A stretch of 64,000 bases of DNA from Panorpa germanica (lineage: Eukaryota; Arthropoda; Insecta; Mecoptera; Panorpidae). This document shows positions 51,703 to 61,133 of the stretch, in pieces. Position 1 is the stretch's first letter, and each line of letters begins with the position of its first letter. The stretch lies in assembly GCA_963678705.1 (NCBI GenBank), contig CAVMBN010000233.1, positions 710,001-774,000 of the forward strand, given 5' to 3'. The notes below the pieces were generated by a model. It ran no database searches and was not told the DNA's origin. It saw nothing but the letters and a program-made list of their open reading frames with translations. The translations under genes and the position numbers were made by a program.

Positions 51703-54700
51703 TCAGTGAATTTTTAATTTACAAACATCACCTCCTTCTTCAATACATTTTAACATTTTTGTAGCTTTATTTTTTAATTCTTCAGACACCTGACTATCAT
51801 CAATTATCCACATCAAAATTTCATGTAGCATATCCGGTATTTCCATATAAACATTTTCTTCTAATATTCCATTTAAATAGGCAGTTACAACATCAAATTG
51901 TCTTATTACAAGTTTTAATTCCACAGACAATGCAATTAAAAGTCTCATTGATTCCATTCTTGCAACTGGAGCAAAAGTTTGATCATAATCAATACCATAT
52001 TTCTGACTATAACCTTTTGCAACAATACGAGCTTTTCTTTTTTCAATAAGCCCATCTGATCCAAATTTATTTGTTAAAATCATTCGACTTCCCACAACAC
52101 TTTGACCTTCAGGTAATTTTACAATATTCCAAGTATCATTTTTTAATAAACTTATGACTTCTGATTTAATTGCTCTCTTCCACTCAGCACACTCTTGAAA
52201 ATTAATAGCATCTTCTAATTTAACTTCAGCTACTCCAACAAATATATTATCATTATCATTATCATCTTCATTAGAATCAGATTCAATCCTTTCTTTAACT
52301 TCACAATTATTAACTTTTGAAAATAATTTTCTGGGACGTCCTTTCAAACCTGTTTTAATTAATTTTGGTCTTCCTGGTCCTCTTCTTTCTTCTCTAGTAT
52401 ATTCTCTTGAGTTTCTTCTAGTAGTTTCTTGAATAGATGATTGAATACCAGATGAATTTTCATTTTCTTCATTATCTTCTAAATTTTCTTCTGCGATTCC
52501 ATCTAAAATTTCTGTCTCATTACTATTTTTAAATCCTGTTATCAATTCAATCCATGGTTTATCCTTGTTTTCAAAATCATTAATAATCAGCTGTTTAATC
52601 TCTTGGTTCTTTAAAACTGTATTAACATTATCTTCAATAAATTTCACATCACGAGCAACAATAAATTTTCTCTTTTCTGGTAACCAAATTCTGTATCCTT
52701 TTGATTCACGTGGATAACCTACAAAAATTCCTTTCATTGATCTATCAGATAATTTGCCTTTTGTTGGATCTTTATCTAAGACATATACAGTTGATCCAAA
52801 TGCTCGTAAATAATTTAAATGAACTTTATCCCTGTTGAACCATCTCTGATAAGGAGTATCTCCATTAATACTTCTTGAAGGACATCTGTTTCTCAAATGA
52901 CATGCTGTAGCTACAGCATCAGTCCAAAACATATCTGATAAATTTGATTGAAGTAATAAACATCGTCCCATTTCAACAAATGTTCTATTTAAACGTTCAG
53001 CAACACCATTTTGCTGAGGTGTTCTTACAACACTTAATCGACGTTGAATACCTTGATTATGCAGGAAAGAATCCATCTCAGTATTACAATACTCTTTACC
53101 ATTATCACTTTGAAGATACTTAATCTTCTTCCCTGTCATACGTTCAGCTTGATTTTGATACATTTTGAAAGCTTCTAGTGCACCACTCTTCTGTTTAAGA
53201 AAGTATACTTCACACCATCGAGAATAATCATCAATAAATGTAATAAAATATTTTGCTCCATTCACTGATTGTGTCCTAAACGGTCCAACAATATCTGTAT
53301 GAACTATTTCAAGAAGTTCTTCACTCTGTCGTTCACTTCCTGAAAACGGTAACCCTGTCATCTTACCTCGTAGACACACTTCACATCTTGACAAACATTT
53401 CAATTGTTCAGAGGTTACTTTACTTGTAGTATTCTGATTAATCACCCGAAATAAATCCTTAGCATTTAAATGACCCATACGACAATGCCACATCAATAAC
53501 TCAGAATTAGCTTTATCTTCTCCAATACAAGCTTCTTCATTACCTTCTTGTAAATAATAGAGATCACCACGCCTTTCAGCAACAAATTTAACATTTCCAG
53601 TCATATCCATAATTACAGCTGAATCTTTTTTAAATAGAATTTCATGATCCTTATTAGTAATTTTAGCAACTGATACTAGATTTGACCTTAAATCTGGTAC
53701 AAATAATGTGTTTGAAAAATCTACTGACCTCAGCTGTTTACCATTACTAATCGACAAATTAACAGTACCTTTTCCTTTGATTTCACTACTTGCTTGATTA
53801 GCCAAATTTATTTTCCCACTAATTTCTTCATTTAAAGACTTAAATAATTGTTTATCACCACATAAATGTGTTGTACAGCCACTATCAAGAATCCAAGATC
53901 GACAACTTGGAACACTACCAGCAAATTCAACATTAAATACTGCAAAAGTATCATCATCCGCTTGAGAACATTGGTTTTCTTGTGTGTATCTATTCTGTCT
54001 ATCTGGTCCATTTCTTCTGAAATTTGGTTTCAATTGAGTTGGACATTCAGGAGACTTATGTCCTTGTTTTCCACATTTAAAACAATATCCTTTAAAAATA
54101 TTGTTGTTACTCGGTTGATTTTCAGCCCTTACATTTCCAGCTAACTCAACAACTGAATTTGAACCAATTTCACTCTTCTCAAGTATCTTAACCTTAAGAG
54201 CTTCAACCTCCAAGAGTTCATCACGTGATTCCATAGCACATTTAAAACCTTCATAGCTATCTGGTAGACTATATAATAACATTACAGACAATAAATCTTT
54301 ATTCACTTCAATATCCATAGCTCCAAGTCGATCAACTATATCCGAAAACTTGTTTACATGGTCCCTGACATCACCACCTTCAGACATCTTGTGAAGCATG
54401 AGTTGCTTAAGTAATAAAGCTTTTCTTGCAGGTCCTTTGGAAGCATAAACTGAGGCAAGTTTTTGCCAAACTTCATGAGAAGTATTACAACCTCGGACAT
54501 GCTGCAATTCCGTTGAACTAATTGCTAATATTACTTCTGACTTAGCTTTACGATCAATTTTTATCCATCCATTTCTTTCTTCTTGATTCTTTTCCGCAGC
54601 AAAAGGAATCGGTTTTTCACCACTGACATATTCCCACAAATCATTTTTGATCAATAGCGCCTCAACATGAATTTTCCAGGCTTCATAATTGTCCTTACTC

Positions 54701-54738
54701 AACAGCTCAAATCTTGTAGCACTCACTGATGTCATCAT
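51703..54738 (-). CDS. Copia C gag-protease-integrase polyprotein with truncated RT
   Basis: An uninterrupted 1,011-codon frame. Gag is residues 1-215; the CCHC knuckle is C219, C222, H227, C232; the protease has D285-S-G. The GAG-pre-integrase region and an integrase core with HTDIVGPF, SDNGKEY and TPQQNGVAERLNRT follow, then an acidic linker and RT up to VVTAYLNGILEENVYMEIP. After EEGGDVCKLK a deletion fuses the frame to the sequence just before the LTR and it ends at TGA. RNase H and the YVDD palm are absent. The product could still make particles, process itself and integrate DNA, but could not copy RNA. An ATG three bases downstream (MTSVS) is the start used by the other copies and is equally likely. 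Confidence 0.9.
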   Translation of the reverse strand: MMTSVSATRFELLSKDNYEAWKIHVEALLIKNDLWEYVSGEKPIPFAAEKNQEERNGWIKIDRKAKSEVILAISSTELQHVRGCNTSHEVWQKLASVYASKGPARKALLLKQLMLHKMSEGGDVRDHVNKFSDIVDRLGAMDIEVNKDLLSVMLLYSLPDSYEGFKCAMESRDELLEVEALKVKILEKSEIGSNSVVELAGNVRAENQPSNNNIFKGYCFKCGKQGHKSPECPTQLKPNFRRNGPDRQNRYTQENQCSQADDDTFAVFNVEFAGSVPSCRSWILDSGCTTHLCGDKQLFKSLNEEISGKINLANQASSEIKGKGTVNLSISNGKQLRSVDFSNTLFVPDLRSNLVSVAKITNKDHEILFKKDSAVIMDMTGNVKFVAERRGDLYYLQEGNEEACIGEDKANSELLMWHCRMGHLNAKDLFRVINQNTTSKVTSEQLKCLSRCEVCLRGKMTGLPFSGSERQSEELLEIVHTDIVGPFRTQSVNGAKYFITFIDDYSRWCEVYFLKQKSGALEAFKMYQNQAERMTGKKIKYLQSDNGKEYCNTEMDSFLHNQGIQRRLSVVRTPQQNGVAERLNRTFVEMGRCLLLQSNLSDMFWTDAVATACHLRNRCPSRSINGDTPYQRWFNRDKVHLNYLRAFGSTVYVLDKDPTKGKLSDRSMKGIFVGYPRESKGYRIWLPEKRKFIVARDVKFIEDNVNTVLKNQEIKQLIINDFENKDKPWIELITGFKNSNETEILDGIAEENLEDNEENENSSGIQSSIQETTRRNSREYTREERRGPGRPKLIKTGLKGRPRKLFSKVNNCEVKERIESDSNEDDNDNDNIFVGVAEVKLEDAINFQECAEWKRAIKSEVISLLKNDTWNIVKLPEGQSVVGSRMILTNKFGSDGLIEKRKARIVAKGYSQKYGIDYDQTFAPVARMESMRLLIALSVELKLVIRQFDVVTAYLNGILEENVYMEIPDMLHEILMWIIDDSQVSEELKNKATKMLKCIEEGGDVCKLKIH

Positions 54739-54781
54739 ATTAATTTTTTTTTTTAATTAAATCCTAATAAAGCCATATAAT

Positions 54782-54797
54782 ACCTGGGCCCATAACC
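54782..54797 (-). other. Copia C primer-binding site
   Basis: ACCTGGGCCCATAACC on the + strand, the half initiator tRNA-Met type with one change (A for G) at its distal end, abutting the LTR at 54798. Confidence 0.85.
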
Positions 54798-55118
54798 TGT
54801 TGAAGCAGATATTAAATGCGCAGTTTTATATAAAATATTTTATTAATTAATAAGTCCTCAGACTAAAATTATACATGATGTCCTCAGACAAAAATTACTT
54901 AAAGACTAACATTTCTCTCCTAATTCAAATACAAGTTATTTCAGTTATATTCAAATTGGCAAAAACAAAATAAAACCCGTTCACTGCAGCTACAATAAAA
55001 CAACAACCTTGAATGTCTTAAAAGAAATATAACAATAGGCTATTATTTTATATAAACAAAAACAAAACAAGTTATTTAAGTAATTTAATTTAAGAATGAA
55101 TGTCTTGTAATTCCAACA
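54798..55118 (-). repeat. 5' LTR of Copia C
   Basis: 321 bp with no difference from 51328-51648 found by eye. Followed by the AAATA target duplication and satellite. Confidence 0.93.
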
Positions 55119-56241
55119 AAATAAAACAAAATTTTATAACTTTTAACCATATATTTGTATGTAAAAATTTTTTTTTTGTATAAAATTTCACTTTACCACA
55201 CAATCTAAATGTATTTTAAAGTAACAGAAAAGTATTATTATTTTAAAATTTTTATTTCTTTAGTTCCATCACTACAATTTTTGTGTAAAAGAGACACAGT
55301 TAGTACAACAGTAAGTTTAAAAATTATAAAAGTTAATATTAATTTTAATTTCATATTATATATAGCAGCACTTGTGTAAACAAATGTGCATGTTATAATA
55401 AAAAAAAAACTATTTAATAACTTTTAACCATATAATTGTATGTAAAAATGTATTTTTTTGTATAGAATGTCACGTTATCACCTACTCTTAATCTATTTTA
55501 AAGTAACAAAAATGTGTTATTATTTTAAAAAAATTTTTTTTTTTATTTCCATCACTACAATTTTTGTGTAAAAGAGACACAGTTAGTACAACAGTAAGTT
55601 TAAAAATTATAAAAGTTAATATTAATTTTAATTGCATATTATATATAGCAGCACTTGTGTGAACAAATGTGCATGTTATAATAAAAGAAAAACTACTTAA
55701 TAACTTTTAACCATATACTTGTATGTAAAAATGTATTTTTTTTGTATAGAATGTCACGTTATCACCCACTCTTAAGCTATTTTAAAGTAACAGAAATGTG
55801 CTATTATTTTAAAAATTTTATTTTTTTAGTTCCATCACTACAATTTTTGTGTAAAAAAGACACAGTTAGTACAACTGCAAGTTCAAAAAATATAAAAGTT
55901 TTTATTAATTTTAATTTCATATTATATATAGCAGCACTTGTGTGAACTAATGTGCATGTTATAATAAAAAAAAAACTATTTAATAACTTTTAACCATATA
56001 ATTGTATGTAAAAATGTATTTTTTTGTATAGAATGTCACGTTATCACTCACTCTTAAGCTATTTTAAAGTAACAGAAATGTGTTATTTTAAAAATTTTAT
56101 TTATTTAGTTCCATCATTACTATTTTTGAGTAAAAAAGACACAGTTGGAACAACTGCAAGTACAAAAAATATAAAAGTTAATAATAATTTTAATTTCATA
56201 TTATATATAGCAGCACTTGTGTATACAAATGTGCATGATAA
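55119..56241 (+). repeat. Satellite array block 4
   Basis: Four monomers of the same satellite between Copia C and the LINE, in + orientation and continuous in phase with the monomer cut at 51327. Confidence 0.93.
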
Positions 56242-56701
56242 TTTTTTTTTTTTTTTTTTTTTTTTATTTCTCCTATTGTTTCAGCAATCTGCCTAAGTAG
56301 GCAATAAGCTTCTTACATGATTACTTGCATAATTAATTAGGACATGTAAGAGAAACATTCCAGTGAATGCCCTCTTGTTTTTATATACAACTAGCTGTCC
56401 CGGCCACGCGTTGCTGTGCCTAACGTAGCGCCATCTATTGAATATTTACTCATTCTAGTCAACAGTTTTCGATTTACTCAACAGAATATTTACTCAATCT
56501 AGTCAACAGATGTCGCCATCATCGTTGCCCGATGTCATATGTCATATACAGATAATTAATAGACAAATAATTAGCAATAAGATAAATAAATTGAGATGTA
56601 AGCTATCCTATCTTTCAAGTTGGGTCAAACTGCACACGGTGTACAAATTTAATAATAATTTGATAATCTATTATAATATATCATATATTGTGCACTATTC
56701 C
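56242..56701 (-). other. LINE poly(A) tail and 3' UTR
   Basis: A run of about 24 A (minus strand) is preceded by some 435 bp of non-coding sequence. On the + strand it holds ACTAGCTGTCCCGGCCACGC at 56391-56410, a motif I remember as common at the ends of insect repeats. It also has a direct repeat GAATATTTACTCA(T/A)TCTAG at 56440 and 56484, 44 bp apart. The small + strand ORF at 56510-56716 is not supported as a gene. Confidence 0.6.
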
Positions 56702-59424
56702 CTATCGCGGACCTAAAGTTAGGTCTATTGGTTGATATCGCCTTAATCTGCGGGGTTCCCTATTGTCACACACGTTCAGTTGATTCGCCAACGCATTGGG
56801 ATGGTTGATTAATCTATCACTATATTTTGTGCTGGATAAGTATATTTCATCTTTGATGGATGCTATTGGGATGTCTTTCTGGATGACTTCGTTAGTGACG
56901 TAGTATGGTGCATCTACAATGAGTCGTAGTACTTTGTTTTGAAATCGCTGGATTATGGCTATATTGGAGTTGCATGCAGTGCCCCAAAGCTGAATTCCGT
57001 AAGTCCAGATGGGTTTCAGAATGGTTTTATATATTAGTACTTTGTTGTCCAGAGAGAGTTTTGACTTTCGACCAATTATCCAATACATTTTCCTGATTTT
57101 AAGACCAAGCTGCTCACGCTTTGTAAAAATGTGCTTTTGCCAGGTAAGCCTTCTGTCCAAATGTAAACCGAGATATTTAGCGTTATTGGATTGTGGAATT
57201 ACACAATTATATATTTTCACATGCGGGCAAGTTTCTCTGCGCGTGGTAAATGTTACATGCGTTGATTTACTTTCGTTTGCTTTTATTCGCCATTTCTTGA
57301 GCCATTCTTAAATCATATCAAGGTTAGTCTGTAGATTCCGTGATGCCGATACTGGGTCTGTGTGTGATGCTAATATAGCAGTATCGTCTGCAAACGTAGC
57401 AACGGTAGTTTCTGTTGTAGTTGGCAAATCGGAAGTATACAGAAGGTATAGTGTGGGTCCTAGGACACTTCCCTGAGGGACTCCTGACTGGATGGGTTTC
57501 AATTCAGTGCATTCGCTACCTATTTTAACCATGAAGTGCCTATTAGTCATATATGATCTCAATAGTTGATAATCTTGATACGGAAGTATTTTTTTCAGTT
57601 TATATTGAAGACCTATATGCCACACTTTGTCGAAGGCTTGGGCTATGTCTAGAAAAGCTGCTGAGCAATAACTTTTGGCATTTAAATTTTTATTAATTGT
57701 GTTAACCAACCGATGTACTTGTTCTACAGTACCGTGCTTATTGCGGAAGCCAAATTGATGTTCGGGAATTATCTTTTTTTCATTAATGATACATTTTAAC
57801 CTCTTAACGTATATTTTTTCAAATAATTTCGATAGTATCGGCAGTAAACTAATGGGCCTATAGGAAGTAACCTCTTCCGGTTTTTTCCCAGGTTTCGGAA
57901 TCATAATTATTTGAGCAACCTTTCAACTACTAGGATAGTAGTTGGTTCTAAGAATTGCATTAAAAATGAAAGTAATTAGTTTTATACTTTTCTTAGATAG
58001 TTCGAATATTATCTTTCCTGTGATTAGGTCAAAACCGAATGATTTCCTAATATCGATTTCTTTTACTATTGTTTCCCAAGTTTCTTTGATTGCAATTTTT
58101 TTATGAGGAAAGTCCATTTGGAAAGGGCTGGCCAGAAAATCCAAAATACCATTTTCTTCTTCTGCTGCCGTTTCTGAAGGATACGGTTTGAATACTTCCT
58201 GCAGATGATTAGCAAACATCGTAGCCTTTTCTTTATCATTCCTTGCCCATTTATTTTTGTCATCTTTGATAGGAGGGTTGTGTATCTCTGGTCTTTTCAT
58301 CTTCCTTGTTGCTTTCCACAGCGAGTACTCCGTAGCTTCCGATAGTGTTAAATTTTCAAGATATTCTTGAATACATTGGTAATTATGCTCCACTATCAAT
58401 TCCTTTAGGCCTTTTATAGCTCTATTTAATTTTCTTTTATTAGCAGGTGATTTGCATAGTTGCCATTGTTTACGCAGATGTCTTTTCTCCATTATTTTCT
58501 CCTTAATGAGTAGGGGCACATCATTTTTCTTCCCTTGGATAGCTTTATGCGTGGAAGCAGCAAACCATGCTGCTTCTTGGATGTTTCTGGTAAGGTGTTC
58601 TACTGCTATTTCAATTTCCAGTTCAGTTTTCAGTGGTATACTTAACGAAATAGACTTATTTAGCTTTGATCTAAAAAGGTCCCAGTTAGTTTGATTATTG
58701 TGCAAGGATGGCCCAGTTTCTCTACTGCGTATTTCCTCGTATACAGTAATAATCACCGGAGAGTGATCTGATGACAAATCTAAACAGGATTCCGCTTTAC
58801 ACTTTTTCGGGTCAACACCTTTAGTGATACAAAAATCGATCACATCCGGATCTTTTTTTACGTCAGAAGGCCAGTAAATGGTTCGTTAGTTGAAATTGAT
58901 CTTAGATTTTTAGCACTCATTGCTTTTACTAGTTCTTTACCCTTGGTATTAGTTATTCTCGAGCCCCATGTTGGATGCTTGGCGTTATAGTCACCCCCTG
59001 CCACAAATTTGTTACCCAGTGTTTCAAAAAAGGTCACGTAGTGTTTCTTCTTGTTGTTGTGTTTTGGTGGACAATAAATTGCTGAGATTGTTACTAGGCT
59101 AACTTCATTTTCAATAGTAATACTGGTGGCCTGTAAATAATCCATTGCAAACTTCTCTCTTTCATGATGTGCAATACTATCTTTTATAAATATTGCAGTT
59201 CCACCATGTGCCTTACCATCCGGATGTGTAGTGTGGTATATTTTATATTTTGGAATACTAATGTAGTGCCGTTCAGTGAAGTGGGTCTCTGATACCATCA
59301 TGATATCTATGTCTTGGTCAATTAAAAAAGTTTTTATTTCCCGAGAGTGTTGGTGTAAACCGTTTGCGTTCCATATACATAATTTATACTTTTGTTGTTT
59401 ATAGTTTTGTTGTTCTACTGTCAT
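56702..59424 (-). pseudogene. LINE ORF2: endonuclease and reverse transcriptase
   Basis: Begins at ATG 59424-59422, overlapping the ORF1 stop. The APE-type endonuclease is visible as LCIWNANGL, MMVSETHF, GGDYNAKHP and SDHSPVI. The RT follows with PISLLPILSKLFEKI, HQFGF, LDIAQAFDKVWH, SGVPQGSVLGP and the catalytic FADDTAIL, then a C-terminal region ending at 56702. About 907 codons in all, normal for Jockey ORF2. Breaks: a one-base insertion near 58878 shifts the frame inside the endonuclease, an in-frame TGA lies at 57923-57925 (Trp expected before KVAQIIMIPKPGK), and an in-frame TAA at 57308-57310. Active-site residues survive on either side of the breaks. Confidence 0.9.
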
Positions 59425-60548
59425 TAGGCCAATTTACTAACTACAACAGTAAGTAGGTTGAGCATCGTCCCCATCTGTTCCATGAGTCTGGCAAGCATTT
59501 CTTTAAGCTTAACCATACTGCTGACTGATTGGGTGCTTGTTGGTACTGTTTGATCATTAAGAGCTCGGGCGTATGATACTCCAGTTCTTATTTGGCTTTC
59601 TAGGCTAGGTTGAGCTTGAGTTTGAATGTTCTTCTTTTTACGTAGTGTAGGCCATAATTTTTGTTGCAATTGTTTATGAACTTCACATCCTCTGTAGTTT
59701 GCAGGGTGATTTCCTCCACAATTAGCGCATTTTACTTGGTTGTCTTTTATTTGGCGGGAGCAATTTTTTGTCTCATGTTGCTCAGCACATTTTACGCATT
59801 TGTGTACTTTGCGACATTATGCTTTAGTATGCCCAAATGCCTGGCATCTTGTACATTGTGGAATTACTCTTTTGGTACGTGGTGGTTCGCATTTAACAAT
59901 ATTATAGTCAAGTTTTTCTATGTTGTATACTTCTTTGTTGTTACCACTAGTTTTTGGGTCTACATAAAACATAGGTAGAGGTAAGTTGGTGACTCGGTGT
60001 TTTAGGTTATGAATGTTCACTGCTTCGTGGCCAAGACCCAAGAGCGCTGATTTTATTGCTTCCACCTCCGTTCCGTGGTGTAGGCCTCTTAGTACAAACC
60101 TAAATGTTTTCTCACTTTTTGGTCTGAAGGTGTGGTATTGGGTGTTTTTCTCATCCCACTCCTTTATAAGAGTTTTAAAGTGTTCAGCCTCAAAAACTTG
60201 AACTTTAATTGTTTCAAAGCCAGTGGATTTGACTGTATAATTACTCGTAATTTATTGCATCAGTGTATAAATGAGTTGAATCACTCCTACCTTATATATT
60301 GTTACGGTTGGAGGTTTGGGTATAGTGGTTGTGTTGCTTGATTCATTAGTATCTGTCTCCTTTGTGGTTTCTATGTTTTCTCGTTCCTCTTCTGTCAGGC
60401 ATTCAAAACTGTTGTTAATTTCTATTGGTTTACTCAGCCAATAGTCGGCTAGTTTTGTCTGTTTCCTGGCATTCAGCACTTCTGGACTTCTTAGTCTTTT
60501 CTTGTGTTGGACGGTTGTCCAACGGTTGGATGGAGATGGTACACTCAC
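59424..60548 (-). pseudogene. LINE ORF1: gag-like zinc-knuckle protein
   Basis: One frame of about 374 codons from ATG 60548, broken by TAA at 60252-60254 and TAA at 59817-59819. It begins MSVPSPSNRWTTVQHKKRLR. Then comes a PRE_C2HC-like region (FRFVLRGLHHGTEVEAIKSA, NLPLPMFYVDPKTSGNNKEV) and three CCHC-type knuckles: CTRCQAFGHTKA (cut by the second stop), CVKCAEQHETKNC and CANCGGNHPANYRGC. The function in the family is RNA binding in the retrotransposition particle. The frame ends in TAATG, whose last three bases start ORF2. The antisense + strand ORFs here are shadows. Confidence 0.88.
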
Positions 60549-61133
60549 TGGTACATGGTTGGATGGTTAGGGTATAGTCTCTGGGATGGTCTCCGTTTTA
60601 TCACAGATGTTTATCATAGATTTATCAGTGCCGTAAGCTGCTGTATTTTGCGGCGGACTTCTTATCACCATCTTATTAATTATTGAGTAACAATTAATTT
60701 AGATTTGATTATAATTTATTCACAATACAATACACTATTATTATTAGAACAATGATTGTGCACTGCATTGTTTATAGGAATTTCACTTTTTTTCTATGAA
60801 TTTAGTTTGAGGAGAAATCCACATGTTATACCAAATAGGTTATACACCATATAATATAAGGTTTATTTTCCACTTTAATTACAGATTTAGATTATCTACG
60901 ATGATTTGTAAATGTTCAACGGATACTCGTTTAATTCGTTTTAAACACTTCTTTTGTTAATATAATAACGAACAATAGTAGTTAAAAACAATTTTATTAA
61001 ATAACTTATAGAATATTTGAAAGAAAGAACGTCTTCACTGCTTAACAAGCAATAATGAACTCGAACTACTTAATAATTAATTTTTATCACTTAATTTATT
61101 ATTTTTGTTCAAACAAACAAAACTGCTTGAATG
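60549..61133 (-). other. LINE 5' UTR
   Basis: About 585 bp between the ORF1 start and the target duplication, ending on the + strand with AAACAAACAAAACTGCTTGA. The ORF1 frame has no good alternative ATG upstream. An internal promoter is expected in this family, but I cannot identify one. Confidence 0.65.

Larger units (their letters stand above)
51328..55118 (-). mobile_element. Copia retrotransposon copy C, RT-deleted
   Basis: 3.8 kb on the minus strand, with 321-bp LTRs that I could not tell apart by reading and a perfect 5-bp target duplication, AAATA (51323-51327 and 55119-55123). Primer site, gag-protease-integrase and purine tract are all intact. The RT palm and RNase H are deleted. 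Identical LTRs mark it as the youngest insertion here. Confidence 0.95.
56242..61133 (-). mobile_element. Jockey-clade LINE, apparently full-length but inactive
   Basis: 4.9 kb non-LTR retrotransposon on the minus strand. It has a poly(A) tail (T run at 56242-56265 on the + strand) and a 7-bp target duplication, ATGATAA (56235-56241 and 61134-61140). Order on its strand: 5' UTR of about 585 bp, ORF1 with zinc knuckles, ORF2 with endonuclease and reverse transcriptase, 3' UTR. Base composition is much less AT-rich than the satellite. ORF1 has two stops, and ORF2 has one frameshift and two stops, so this copy is old relative to Copia B and C. Confidence 0.92.

Noticed and set aside
56510-56716. 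68-codon + strand ORF
   Set aside because: It lies antisense in the LINE 3' UTR, with no recognisable motif and no supporting context.
59661-60341. Several + strand ORFs rich in Phe/Tyr/Cys
   Set aside because: They are antisense to LINE ORF1, and their composition is what the reverse of that coding strand gives.
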